DNA of 24,340 nucleotides from positions 1 to 24,340 of the forward strand of contig DFGI01000088.1 of assembly GCA_002371705.1 (NCBI GenBank). The letters run 5' to 3'. Position 1 is the first letter of the stretch. Each line of letters begins with the position of its first letter. Origin of the DNA: Bacteroidales bacterium UBA3754. GTDB lineage: Bacteria; Bacteroidota; Bacteroidia; Bacteroidales; UBA1715. The notes under the pieces were generated by a model, which was not told the origin of the DNA, searched no databases, and saw only the letters and a program-made list of their open reading frames with translations. The position numbers and the translations under genes are program-made. This document shows positions 6,788 through 13,724 of the stretch, one piece after another.

Positions 6788-7909
6788 ATGATTCATCGAA
6801 CACTCGAAGAAATATTACCATCAAAAGAGTCACTAAAAAAAGTGATTATAGTCTATGGTGCTCGTCAGGTTGGGAAAACCTCGTTGCTTCAACAACTTTA
6901 TGGCAACACCTCAGACATGTTGTGGCTCAACGGGGAACATAGCGAGACAAGAAATCTGATTGAAAGTGTTAATGGGCAAAATGTAGTTTCGTTATTTGCA
7001 AAATATAAGAAACTCATTATTGATGAAGCTCAAAACATTCTGAATATTGGTCGTTATTTGAAAATCATTCACGATAATCTACCTGATTTACAAATAATTG
7101 TGACAGGAAGTTCTTCGTTCGACCTTGCAAATAAAATTAACGAACCCTTAACGGGAAGAAAGTTGGAGTATAAATTGTTCCCTCTTTCGTTTGGCGAAAT
7201 GGTTGAACATCATGGGCTTTTTGAGGAAAAATCGCTCTTGCCCCAACGGCTTATTTATGGTTATTATCCCGATGTGGTGTGCAATCCAGAAAGCCAACGT
7301 GAATTACTTAACAATCTGGCTTCAAGTTATTTATATAAAGACATATTGATTTGGGAAAATCTAAAGAAATCCGAAAAAATCAATAAATTGTTGCAAGCCA
7401 TATCCCTGCAAGTTGGTTCGATGGTTTCTTATACGGAATTGGGAAATTTGTGTGGTCTCGACAATAAAACCATTGAAAAATACATCGCCTTGCTTGAGCA
7501 GGCGTTCATTATATTCCGTTTGCCCTCGTATGCCAGAAACCAACGCAATGAATTAAAGTTTGGTAAGAAAATTTATTTCTACGACAATGGTATCCGTAAT
7601 GCGATTATAGGCAATTTCTCGGAAATAGAGCTTCGTTCCGATGTCGGAGCGTTGTGGGAAAACTTCATTGTGGCGGAACGGGTTAAAATGTGTAATAACA
7701 AGCAGACATACAGTAATCATTGGTTTTGGCGTACCAAGCAACAATCTGAAATAGATTTGATAGAAGAAACCGATGGCAAACTAAATGCATTTGAATTCAA
7801 GTGGAATGTAAATCGCAAATGTTCGGTTCCTCTTTCTTTTGCTCAATCTTATCCAGAGGCAACATTTCGTGTTGTCACTCCCGATACAATAGAGGAATTC
7901 TTGCTTTAA
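6788..7909 (+). CDS. AAA ATPase with DUF4143 C-terminal domain
   Basis: A 373-residue protein of the common AAA_14 + DUF4143 family. Walker A is GARQVGKT (24-31) and Walker B is LIIDEAQ (76-82), followed by the sensor strand IIVTGSSSF. The C-terminal domain has a PD-(D/E)XK-like signature: E321-I-D323 and, 13 residues on, E336-F-K338. These proteins are abundant in Bacteroidota and archaea and often treated as selfish or defence-like ATPases; the reaction is not established. The length is normal and the gene looks intact. It is bracketed by paired 29-bp repeats, the first right-hand unit overlapping the stop codon by two bases, which suggests a gene cassette that moves or is maintained as a unit. 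Confidence 0.92.
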   Translation: MIHRTLEEILPSKESLKKVIIVYGARQVGKTSLLQQLYGNTSDMLWLNGEHSETRNLIESVNGQNVVSLFAKYKKLIIDEAQNILNIGRYLKIIHDNLPDLQIIVTGSSSFDLANKINEPLTGRKLEYKLFPLSFGEMVEHHGLFEEKSLLPQRLIYGYYPDVVCNPESQRELLNNLASSYLYKDILIWENLKKSEKINKLLQAISLQVGSMVSYTELGNLCGLDNKTIEKYIALLEQAFIIFRLPSYARNQRNELKFGKKIYFYDNGIRNAIIGNFSEIELRSDVGALWENFIVAERVKMCNNKQTYSNHWFWRTKQQSEIDLIEETDGKLNAFEFKWNVNRKCSVPLSFAQSYPEATFRVVTPDTIEEFLL

Positions 7910-7969
7910 TCCCCAAAGTTATATGAATTTTGAGGAATTAAATCCCCAAAGTTGTATGGATTTTGAGGA
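7908..7969. repeat. Paired 29-bp repeats, right side of ATPase cassette
   Basis: Units at 7908-7936 and 7941-7969, again 33 bp apart, nearly identical to the left-hand pair and in the same orientation. Unit one (TTATATGAA centre) matches left unit one, and unit two (TTGTATxGA centre) matches left unit two, so the whole 62-bp pair is duplicated rather than single units. Confidence 0.85.
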
Positions 7970-8002
7970 ATAATGACAGTATAAAAATGTGTAATGACTC
8001 AA

Positions 8003-8350
8003 TTATCTTATTGATACAGAAACACTTTTGTCAAGAACTTGACGAATGAAGGCATTTATTGTAATGCCTGCATCCCGTGCCATTGCCGCTATGCGAGTGT
8101 GCGTTTCGGGTGAAATGCGAACATTGAGTGTGCCAGTATAACTTTTACGTGGTTGTATGCCGTTTGCTTCGCATGTGGCAATATAATCGTTGATTGCACC
8201 GACAAAATCTTTTTTTAGTTCCGCAACCGTTTTTCCTTCATACGTGATTTCCGTGTCATTCGGAAGGTCGAGTACCTTTCCGTACAGACAGTTGTCTTCC
8301 TCGCTGATTTCAACGCTTCCAACATATCCTTTGTAGTGCAATGTTTTCAT
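8003..8350 (-). CDS. HicB-like antitoxin (solo, RHH-type C-terminus)
   Basis: A 115-residue HicB family protein. Residues 1-68 form the partial RNase-H-like HicB fold (YKGYVGSVEISEEDNCLYGKVLDL...FVGAINDYIATCEANG). Residues 73-110 (GTLNVRISPETHTRIAAMARDAGITINAFIRQVLDKSV) form a ribbon-helix-helix DNA-binding domain. HicB normally neutralises the HicA mRNA-cleaving toxin; here no HicA-sized frame is found on either side, so it is an orphan or acts as a stand-alone regulator. A 21-bp palindrome in its promoter suggests self-repression. It is distinct from the HTH-type HicB at 15238. Confidence 0.85.
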   Translation of the reverse strand: MKTLHYKGYVGSVEISEEDNCLYGKVLDLPNDTEITYEGKTVAELKKDFVGAINDYIATCEANGIQPRKSYTGTLNVRISPETHTRIAAMARDAGITINAFIRQVLDKSVSVSIR

Positions 8351-8388
8351 ATCAAATTATTTTTTGTTAAGAAGTCCAAAACTTTAAT

Positions 8389-8419
8389 CAAATGTAACTA
8401 TATTTTAGTTACAAAACAA
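8389..8419 (-). promoter_or_regulatory. Promoter and operator-like palindrome of solo hicB
   Basis: Perfect inverted repeat TGTAACT (8393-8399) / AGTTACA (8407-8413) with a 7-nt centre. On the minus strand it lies between a TTG (8417-8419) and a TACATTTG -7 element (8389-8396), 20 nt apart. The arrangement fits autorepression by the RHH domain. Confidence 0.6.
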
Positions 8420-8428
8420 GTGTTTTCA

Positions 8429-8454
8429 TAAAAAAAGGCCGCCGTGAGACAGCC
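8429..8454 (-). terminator. Intrinsic terminator after the nuclease-like operon
   Basis: On the minus strand a GC-rich hairpin (GGCTGT with GCGGCC, allowing two G-U pairs, loop CTCACG) is followed by at least seven T residues. It lies 5 bp after the stop of the 8460-9173 gene. Confidence 0.7.
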
Positions 8455-8459
8455 TCGAT

Positions 8460-9173
8460 CTAAATATAATTTTGTAAGATTTGCTTAACAACCTTAATAT
8501 CAGCTTCTTTATTTCGTTTTAATTTCTTTGAACTACCAAAGTCAGAATAACTTATAATGACTAAATTTATACCATGTTTGGGCAGTTCTGTTTTCCGGCG
8601 TTCATCATAGATTTTACGTTGTTCTTGTCGGGTAACGCCACTGACTGTCATTTTTTTGTCCCAATAGGGGATTGGCTCAGAGTGTTGCCGCTCATAGTAT
8701 TCCACAACTAAATGTAAATCTTCGTAATATGCGTCAACGGGTAATCTTTTGCCAGTATCGCCTGTCAAAAAATCAAAAGAATGTTGTTGTGATGCTTTAT
8801 TTCCTAATACCTCATTGCATAAACTTATCACATAATACTCATCGGAATTCTTGCGACCTTTATTCCGTATGCTCTTCTTTTTTTTATATTGAATCATATT
8901 ATGCTTCAATGATGTGCCAATAGGAGAGAAATACCAATTTCTATTTTTAGAATGACGTATTACAGTAACAAACGGAATTTCATGTAATCTACTATTTTCA
9001 TCGAGTTCTCGTAATAGCTTCCTAATTGGTAATTCATTTTTTCTATCTTCTGAAAAAATACCAGCTTTGATAAATTCGGGCATCATGTCTTTTGCCGCTA
9101 TGGTTTGCTTGTGTGTTTCAAAATATTTTTCTAAAACCTGATTAATTATTGAAATTTTTTCAGCTTGTTCCAT
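8460..9173 (-). CDS. Winged-helix + nuclease-like protein (second gene of operon)
   Basis: A 237-residue protein I cannot name. Residues 1-85 form a predicted helical/winged-helix module (IINQVLEKYFETH...MMPEFIKAGIF...LPIRKLLRELDEN...IRHSKNRNWYF) similar to HARE-HTH domains. A Lys/Arg-rich linker (97-108) leads to a core at about 110-237. The core contains RLPVD147AYYEDLHLVVE158YYERQH164, the D-x(10)-E-...-QH pattern seen in DUF559/Vsr-like members of the restriction-endonuclease fold, so DNA cleavage is plausible but unproven. The start follows the upstream gene's stop by 29 bp, implying co-transcription, and a terminator follows. The core DNA (8591-8777) is 185/187 identical to the upstream gene, while the flanks differ. 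Confidence 0.75.
   Translation of the reverse strand: MEQAEKISIINQVLEKYFETHKQTIAAKDMMPEFIKAGIFSEDRKNELPIRKLLRELDENSRLHEIPFVTVIRHSKNRNWYFSPIGTSLKHNMIQYKKKKSIRNKGRKNSDEYYVISLCNEVLGNKASQQHSFDFLTGDTGKRLPVDAYYEDLHLVVEYYERQHSEPIPYWDKKMTVSGVTRQEQRKIYDERRKTELPKHGINLVIISYSDFGSSKKLKRNKEADIKVVKQILQNYI
8591..8777 (-). repeat. 187-bp duplicated nuclease-core segment, copy 1
   Basis: Ungapped match to 10237-10423 at an offset of 1646 bp with only two mismatches by eye. Identity stops abruptly at both ends, although protein similarity continues outward. Confidence 0.93.
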
Positions 9174-9202
9174 CGCTTAACTTGTTTTTTAAATTATTAC
9201 AA

Positions 9203-10564
9203 TTATACAATTTTAATTAATAATCCAAGAAAAATAATAGTGAAACATACTGCAACTGTTAATATCGCAAATACAAGAAAAGATTTGTTCCGAAATGAAA
9301 GATATGTAATTGCTATTGAAATAAATAATATTAACCAACCACCAACAGTTTCGTTTAAATATAAGATACAATACAACAAAATAATGGTGCAAATTTGTAA
9401 GAGGATAATACTGTTAAGTAATGTGATTTCATAATTAAACACGAATATTTTTTTATTTAAATATCTCCAAATTTTTTCAGATGTTGTTAAAGTAGGTGTT
9501 GGAGGTTCCGTTGATTCTAAAAGTTCTAAATTTAGTTCTTTATATAATTGCTCTGTTGTTGGAAATACATACTTGTTTCGGTAATAAACGAAACTATCAA
9601 GATATCCATACTGGTTAGTAAAGAGATACTCATATTTAGAATCATCAGAATTTTCATCTTCGTTTTCATAATCTTCATTTGTCCTATAGATTTCCCCTGA
9701 CAGAAAATCATACTCATATCCAGCACAGGTGATTTCTGCTATTTGATCAGCATTAAAATCATTAATGTTTGCAGAATCTTTCAATTGTTTACAAGATGAC
9801 AAATTAAATTCATTACTTAATTGTTCTGAAGTAGGATATATAGTGATTCCTTTTAAATATTCATCTTCTTCGTTGGCTGTGCGATATATTACACCAGAAC
9901 CTTCATCATATGAATATTTTGACAAGATCAAACAACGCTGTTCAATACTATAATCTCTAACATAAGCTCTTTTTCTCTTTAGTAGAGTTTTATTATCTAC
10001 GTTTTTTTTCTCTTGTGGTTCTGAAACGACCTCAAGAGCTTGTGTAATGTTTATTTCAGTTGTTGAGGGTGTGTTGTTTTTTTTCTTCGCCTTGGATTGT
10101 TTCTTTGGTATATATTCCTTTAGTAGATTCCTTACTACTTTAATATCATAAGCTTTATTACGTAGAATCCTTTTTGAAGTTCCAAAATCAAAATAATTAA
10201 TAACAACCAGCTTTATCCCATGTTGAGGAAGGATTATTTTCCGGCGTTCATCATAGATTTTCCGTTGTTCTTGTCGGGTAACGCCACTGGCTGTCATTTT
10301 TTTGTCCCAATAGGGGATTGGCTCAGAGTGTTGCCGCTCATAGTATTCCACAACTAAATGTAAATCTTCGTAATATGCGTCAACGGGTAATCTTTTGCCA
10401 GTATCGCCTGTCAAAAAATCAAATCTATGTTGGCGGGAAGCTTTACGACCTAAAACTTCATCGCACAAATCTATTACATAATATTCGTCAGAATCAGCTC
10501 GACTCTTTCTTTTTTTCTTTCCTCTATAATAATTTGGTGGAAAAATGTCTTGAAACTGGCTCAT
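9203..10564 (-). CDS. Nuclease-like protein with tandem repeats and C-terminal membrane tail
   Basis: A 453-residue protein, unrecognised as a whole. Residues 22-151 form the same nuclease-like core as its operon partner (D62, E73, Q78-H79 in LPVDAYYEDLHLVVEYYERQH). A polar linker follows (152-200). Two divergent repeats come next: about 210-255 and 277-347, each containing Y-x-YD-x2-SG-x-IYRT and ending in YPTSEQL / FPTTEQL then N-E/K-x-NL. Three hydrophobic segments end the protein (about 378-402, 408-424, 428-452). Inference: the core is tethered to the inner membrane by the tail. The first in-frame start is a TTG at 10585; the ATG at 10564 is chosen because a -7 element covers 10583-10590. 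It is the first gene of a two-gene operon. Confidence 0.72.
   Translation of the reverse strand: MSQFQDIFPPNYYRGKKKRKSRADSDEYYVIDLCDEVLGRKASRQHRFDFLTGDTGKRLPVDAYYEDLHLVVEYYERQHSEPIPYWDKKMTASGVTRQEQRKIYDERRKIILPQHGIKLVVINYFDFGTSKRILRNKAYDIKVVRNLLKEYIPKKQSKAKKKNNTPSTTEINITQALEVVSEPQEKKNVDNKTLLKRKRAYVRDYSIEQRCLILSKYSYDEGSGVIYRTANEEDEYLKGITIYPTSEQLSNEFNLSSCKQLKDSANINDFNADQIAEITCAGYEYDFLSGEIYRTNEDYENEDENSDDSKYEYLFTNQYGYLDSFVYYRNKYVFPTTEQLYKELNLELLESTEPPTPTLTTSEKIWRYLNKKIFVFNYEITLLNSIILLQICTIILLYCILYLNETVGGWLILFISIAITYLSFRNKSFLVFAILTVAVCFTIIFLGLLIKIV
10237..10423 (-). repeat. 187-bp duplicated nuclease-core segment, copy 2
   Basis: Partner of 8591-8777. The mismatches are ACGTT/CCGTT and CTGACTG/CTGGCTG; the first is silent or conservative and the second gives Val/Ala at the TV/ASGV position. 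Synonymous sites are otherwise unchanged, pointing to recent duplication or gene conversion. Confidence 0.93.
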
Positions 10565-10582
10565 ATTATCAGAATTAATTGT

Positions 10583-10590
10583 CAAATATA
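10583..10590 (-). promoter_or_regulatory. -7 promoter element of the nuclease-like operon
   Basis: Minus-strand TATATTTG, 18 nt before the ATG at 10564. No clear -33 element is seen. Confidence 0.45.
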
Positions 10591-10603
10591 ATAATGTTTA
10601 TGA

Positions 10604-10638
10604 AATAATAAAAATTGAGGCCGCCTCACGGCAGCCTC
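10604..10638 (-). terminator. Intrinsic terminator after the FISUMP gene
   Basis: A 9-bp stem GAGGCTGCC / GGCGGCCTC (one G-U) with a GTGA loop on the minus strand, followed by AATTTTTATT. It lies 36 bp after the stop at 10674 and separates that operon from the nuclease-like operon. Confidence 0.82.
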
Positions 10639-10673
10639 ACAAAAGATATGTAAACAAAAAAAACGATTTAAAA

Positions 10674-12155
10674 TTAATCCGCATCACGTACAAGACGGAC
10701 ACTCAGACCGTAATATGCGTCAGTAAAATATGTTTTTTCAATAAAATGTCCACCATGAGCTCTGGCATAACTAGCAAAACGAAATTGATATGGACGAAAA
10801 GTAGGGCTATCCAAACCAGTACTAGACCAATAAAAGCCCTCGCGAAGCTCAAAATCATCATAGAAATTTCTTCCAACCTCAGTACCTTTTCGATAACCAG
10901 CTGCCGGTAGAAAAACAGCTCCTAATGATTGCATTTCTTCCCATTCTTGTAGAGAATAAACATTAGAGGTCCAATCCTCTGCTTGTGATATAAAATTACT
11001 TGCTGATAAATCCCATTCATCAGGTAATAAAACCAATCCAATCACATCATTTACACTAGCTACTCCATATAAAAGTCCAGAATGTCTATTTATTAAATAA
11101 TCCCATTCTTTATTTGTAAGTGTGCGCCATGGACCTATGGCATTAGAAAAAACATTAAAAACCCCCCAATCGGAGTTTGTCCCTGCTATGTGCCACTGCC
11201 TGTAGTTATTAATGCTTTTGGATGTATTATATGGTTTTTCTATGTAACCACTAGTTCCATAACCAAATAAATCAATCCATCCACTATATGAAGAAGAAAT
11301 ATCTGAATTATCGCTACCAACAACAGTTCCTCCATTTACCCATGAAACATTCCCGTGTTGTGTCCCTACATAATCCCATTGGTTTTCTGCAAATCGCCAT
11401 GTATTAGTGCTAGCTCTGTATTGTAGATTTCCCTTACTAAAATAAACGTATTTATTATCTGCAATGGAGAATTTTGCATGAATGCTACCGTCATCTACAC
11501 CAAATTTCATCAAGAAACTTTCTAACATTGCGTTAACTTGGGCTTTGGTATAATATTCTGCCATTTCTTTTTTTTCTGAATATGTAGATGCTATATATTG
11601 TAATGTGTCAGATATTTTTGTGGATATTGCATCAATGTCCGACTTTTTAGCATAATTAGATTCTATATCGGATGATTTTGCATAGCCACTTAAATCAACT
11701 GGGGCTGGAATGTCTGTTTTCTTTGCATAATCGCTTAAATCAATGTCAACACGTTCTGCATTCCCGGCTTTTGCCGCATAAAGAGCGTATGGCACAGCTA
11801 ATAATGGTGTTACGCTATGTATTATGACATCATCGAAACTTATAATGGTTCTCACGAAATAGGGAGCGTTACTCCAATCAATGGATGCGAAATTGTTGGT
11901 CGTTTCGCCACCGCCTAATTCAAATGTCATTAATCCATTTTGATTCGTTCCCGTATAGTGTTTTTCAGAATAAACCACAAATCCATCGTCGGAGCCCTGT
12001 AGTATTTGCACGTAAACCTCCATTGGCTGTTCTACAACCAAACGGTTGTTATTATCACGAACCACAGCCTGATAACTGAATGTCTGTGGTATTTGGGCGA
12101 ATGCCGACAGAATCGTCGCCGTTAGTATTGCAAAACAGGTAATTATTCGTTTCAT
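10674..12155 (-). CDS. Secreted protein: tail-fibre-like stalk plus FISUMP/C-type-lectin-like head
   Basis: A 493-residue exported protein starting at the ATG at 12155, which gives the signal peptide MKRIITCFAILTATILSAFA. Residues 22-130 (IPQTFSYQAVVRDNNN...VTPLLAVPYALYAAKAG) are a domain common in Bacteroidota surface proteins. Residues 140-180 hold phage-tail-fibre-like repeats (LSDYAKKTDI, LSGYAKSSDI, SNYAKKSDI), then a likely helical stretch. Residues 225-493 form a FISUMP/DUF1566-like domain of C-type-lectin/sulfatase-modifying-factor fold (FSKGNLQYRAST, GWIDLFGYGTSG, LLPDEWDL, GAVFLPAAGYR, FYWSST, SVRLV). Likely a cell-surface adhesin or binding protein. The gene ends a three-gene run and is paralogous in its head to 16489-18006. 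Confidence 0.82.
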   Translation of the reverse strand: MKRIITCFAILTATILSAFAQIPQTFSYQAVVRDNNNRLVVEQPMEVYVQILQGSDDGFVVYSEKHYTGTNQNGLMTFELGGGETTNNFASIDWSNAPYFVRTIISFDDVIIHSVTPLLAVPYALYAAKAGNAERVDIDLSDYAKKTDIPAPVDLSGYAKSSDIESNYAKKSDIDAISTKISDTLQYIASTYSEKKEMAEYYTKAQVNAMLESFLMKFGVDDGSIHAKFSIADNKYVYFSKGNLQYRASTNTWRFAENQWDYVGTQHGNVSWVNGGTVVGSDNSDISSSYSGWIDLFGYGTSGYIEKPYNTSKSINNYRQWHIAGTNSDWGVFNVFSNAIGPWRTLTNKEWDYLINRHSGLLYGVASVNDVIGLVLLPDEWDLSASNFISQAEDWTSNVYSLQEWEEMQSLGAVFLPAAGYRKGTEVGRNFYDDFELREGFYWSSTGLDSPTFRPYQFRFASYARAHGGHFIEKTYFTDAYYGLSVRLVRDAD

Positions 12156-12183
12156 ATTGTTTAATTGTTTTATAATCAAATAT

Positions 12184-12645
12184 TTAATTCTTAATTATCT
12201 TAAATCGTTTCAGTGATGTTCCATCTAATTTTACGTCAAGGAAATACACTCCAGTTTTGAATCCGTCCATCATAATTTGCGTTTCAAAATCATTAACAAC
12301 ACCTTTACCCAGCATTTTTGATTCGTTGTTGAATAGGGTATAAGTAACATTTTTGAAATCTCCACCGTTGATTTGTAGATTTAGTACGCTATAGGTAGGA
12401 TTGGGGTATGCCGAAAGTTGAATTTCGGTATTTTCAATGCCTGTATCCTCCTTAATAATAAATGTTTGTTGAACACCATGTGAAATGCGCCCATTATCGT
12501 TTATCTCCAAAAAGAAAACTTGTCCGATGGTTGCACTCATGGAACCTTCTCCATTTGCCTCATAACCCGCAGAAGAAATCGTACTTTGGGCAAATGAGGA
12601 TAGAATCGAAAAACAAAGCATTATAAATATAAGAGATTGTTTCAT
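12184..12645 (-). CDS. Small secreted protein with T9SS type A sorting domain
   Basis: A 153-residue protein. The ATG at 12645 yields a signal peptide (MKQSLIFIMLCFSILSSFA), whereas upstream in-frame starts would place it inside the GIY-YIG gene. The mature part begins with the SAGYEANGEGSMSATIGQVFF...SHGVQQTFII segment frequent in Bacteroidota proteins, and ends with a T9SS type A C-terminal domain (AYPNPTYSVLNLQINGG...YTLFNNESKMLGKG...GFKTGVYFLDVKLDG...RFKIIKN). It should be exported to the outer surface by the type IX secretion system. The body is so short that it is almost entirely a sorting module. It starts 4 bp after the GIY-YIG stop and 28 bp before the next gene. Confidence 0.85.
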   Translation of the reverse strand: MKQSLIFIMLCFSILSSFAQSTISSAGYEANGEGSMSATIGQVFFLEINDNGRISHGVQQTFIIKEDTGIENTEIQLSAYPNPTYSVLNLQINGGDFKNVTYTLFNNESKMLGKGVVNDFETQIMMDGFKTGVYFLDVKLDGTSLKRFKIIKN

Positions 12646-12649
12646 TATT

Positions 12650-13171
12650 TTAATCTTTCTTAGGGGTGTTACCTGATTTACAATTTGCAAAGGGAAGTTT
12701 GTTATGTTGTTTTTTAAATTCCTCAATAAGATAGTATTCCTCGTTTTCAGGATTCCCATTTTTTAGTTTTTTCCAACAAACAATAAGTTTTTGAGCATCT
12801 TTTAGTTGCCAAATATATCGTCCCCCATAGTGCATTACAGGTTCCCCATTACCAAAACACATATATAGATTTAATCTTTCATATAATGATGTTGTAGTTT
12901 GTCCAATATATAAAATATGGGAATTAGAAATATAGTTTTGTTTTAATTTTGGGATAGTAACATTAGGATTTTTACCTTTGTAAAATCCGCCAGTTCCTTC
13001 TTTTAAGAATTCAGGAGCGTTTTCTGATTCTCGTAATATCATATAAACACCTTTTTCTGAGGGTGCTAACGCTGGATTTTTTGTTAAATCAGAGATGGTT
13101 ACAAAACCTTGAAACCCATTCTTTTCTAACTCTTGTTTTTGTTCTTGATAATTCGTTTTGTTTAAGTCCAT
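12650..13171 (-). CDS. GIY-YIG nuclease-domain protein
   Basis: A 173-residue protein with the GIY-YIG fold: G41-V-Y43 (first motif), Y88-I-G90 in LYIGQTTTSLYER, the conserved Arg at R99, and a C-terminal helix with acidic residues (EEYYLIEEF, 144-152) and N163 in LPFANC. The family cuts DNA with one metal ion; members include UvrC, homing and restriction endonucleases. The distance between the GVY and YIG motifs (about 45 residues) is long, with an inserted basic loop. No other domain is present. It lies 4 bp upstream of an exported T9SS protein gene, an odd pairing of a cytoplasmic nuclease with surface genes. Confidence 0.8.
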   Translation of the reverse strand: MDLNKTNYQEQKQELEKNGFQGFVTISDLTKNPALAPSEKGVYMILRESENAPEFLKEGTGGFYKGKNPNVTIPKLKQNYISNSHILYIGQTTTSLYERLNLYMCFGNGEPVMHYGGRYIWQLKDAQKLIVCWKKLKNGNPENEEYYLIEEFKKQHNKLPFANCKSGNTPKKD

Positions 13172-13239
13172 AATCCAAATTTTAAATTAATACTTGCCAA
13201 AAGTACACTCTTATAAATCAAATATCTACAATTTATTAG

Positions 13240-13355
13240 GTCAGTTTTAGGACAATATTACAATCTCACAAATGTACCTATCAAAAATGTTTTTACCTAT
13301 CGTTTGTGTGGTCAAGTTTAATTCATATTCAAGTCAAATTTAGGTCAAGTTGTGT
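13240..13355. promoter_or_regulatory. GTCAA-type direct repeats in a divergent intergenic region
   Basis: GTCAA(G/A)TT-like words start at 13311, 13333 and 13344 (22 and 11 bp apart). A related GTCAGTTTTAG-GACAATATT pair starts at 13240 and 13251. The same 11-bp-phased pattern (GTCAAATTTAG followed by GGCAAAA) appears at 987 and 4920. It may be an operator for the adjacent HTH proteins. Confidence 0.4.
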
Positions 13356-13409
13356 TGGTGCTTTGAAAAAATAGTCAGTATGCTTTTTTTTGCCATTGAT
13401 TCAACGTGT

Positions 13410-13703
13410 ATGAAACGAGATTCCGAGGGATATCAAAAGTTTATTGAGGCAGTGCGGACGTTCTGTAAGCATAACTATAAAATGAATCTCGACGATGTGG
13501 GAGAGTTGAAGCGACTCCAAAAACTTTCGGTCAATATCTCCTTATCTACGCTCCAACGGATATTTTTGGGCTTGAATAAGCAACAAAAACGGGTAAACGA
13601 CAGCACACTCAATATTCTTGCACAATTCATTGGCTACAATAGCGTTGACGATTGTATTTGCAATATTGTCAAAAATAATGACGATGTTTCGTCAATTTGC
13701 TAA
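13410..13703 (+). CDS. Small HTH-like protein 1
   Basis: A 97-residue protein using the ATG at 13410. Longer in-frame starts exist at 13380 and upstream, but a promoter-like TTTG (13363-13366) plus T-rich -7 region (to about 13392) favours the shorter form. The segment LQKLSVNISLSTLQRIFLG...RVNDSTLNILAQFIGYNSVDD matches a helix-turn-helix arrangement common in Bacteroidota ('I S..T.QR...G' followed by 'LD.LA.Y.GY'). It is a probable DNA-binding regulator; target unknown. It resembles the N-terminal half of the next gene, 21 bp downstream, so the two look like a tandem duplication with divergence. Confidence 0.65.
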   Translation: MKRDSEGYQKFIEAVRTFCKHNYKMNLDDVGELKRLQKLSVNISLSTLQRIFLGLNKQQKRVNDSTLNILAQFIGYNSVDDCICNIVKNNDDVSSIC

Positions 13704-13724
13704 CTTTGTAGAAAACATTTTCGT

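Noticed and set aside
6696..7969. Repeats around the ATPase gene as a small CRISPR array
   Set aside because: The units have a 33-bp period with only 4 bp between copies, two copies per side, and a gene between the pairs. There are no spacers and no cas genes.
8351..8459. A HicA partner for the solo HicB
   Set aside because: The 109 bp between the HicB start and the neighbouring gene hold only a promoter, a palindrome and a terminator; no HicA-like frame is seen on either side.
9165..9434. Plus-strand frame of 89 codons overlapping the 3' end of the membrane-tailed gene
   Set aside because: It is antisense to the membrane segments, starts opposite another gene's start codon and has no family features.
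8672..10578. Two plus-strand frames (8672-8923 and 10318-10578) sharing the same N-terminal peptide
   Set aside because: They are antisense shadows of the duplicated nuclease core; their similarity follows from the 187-bp DNA identity.
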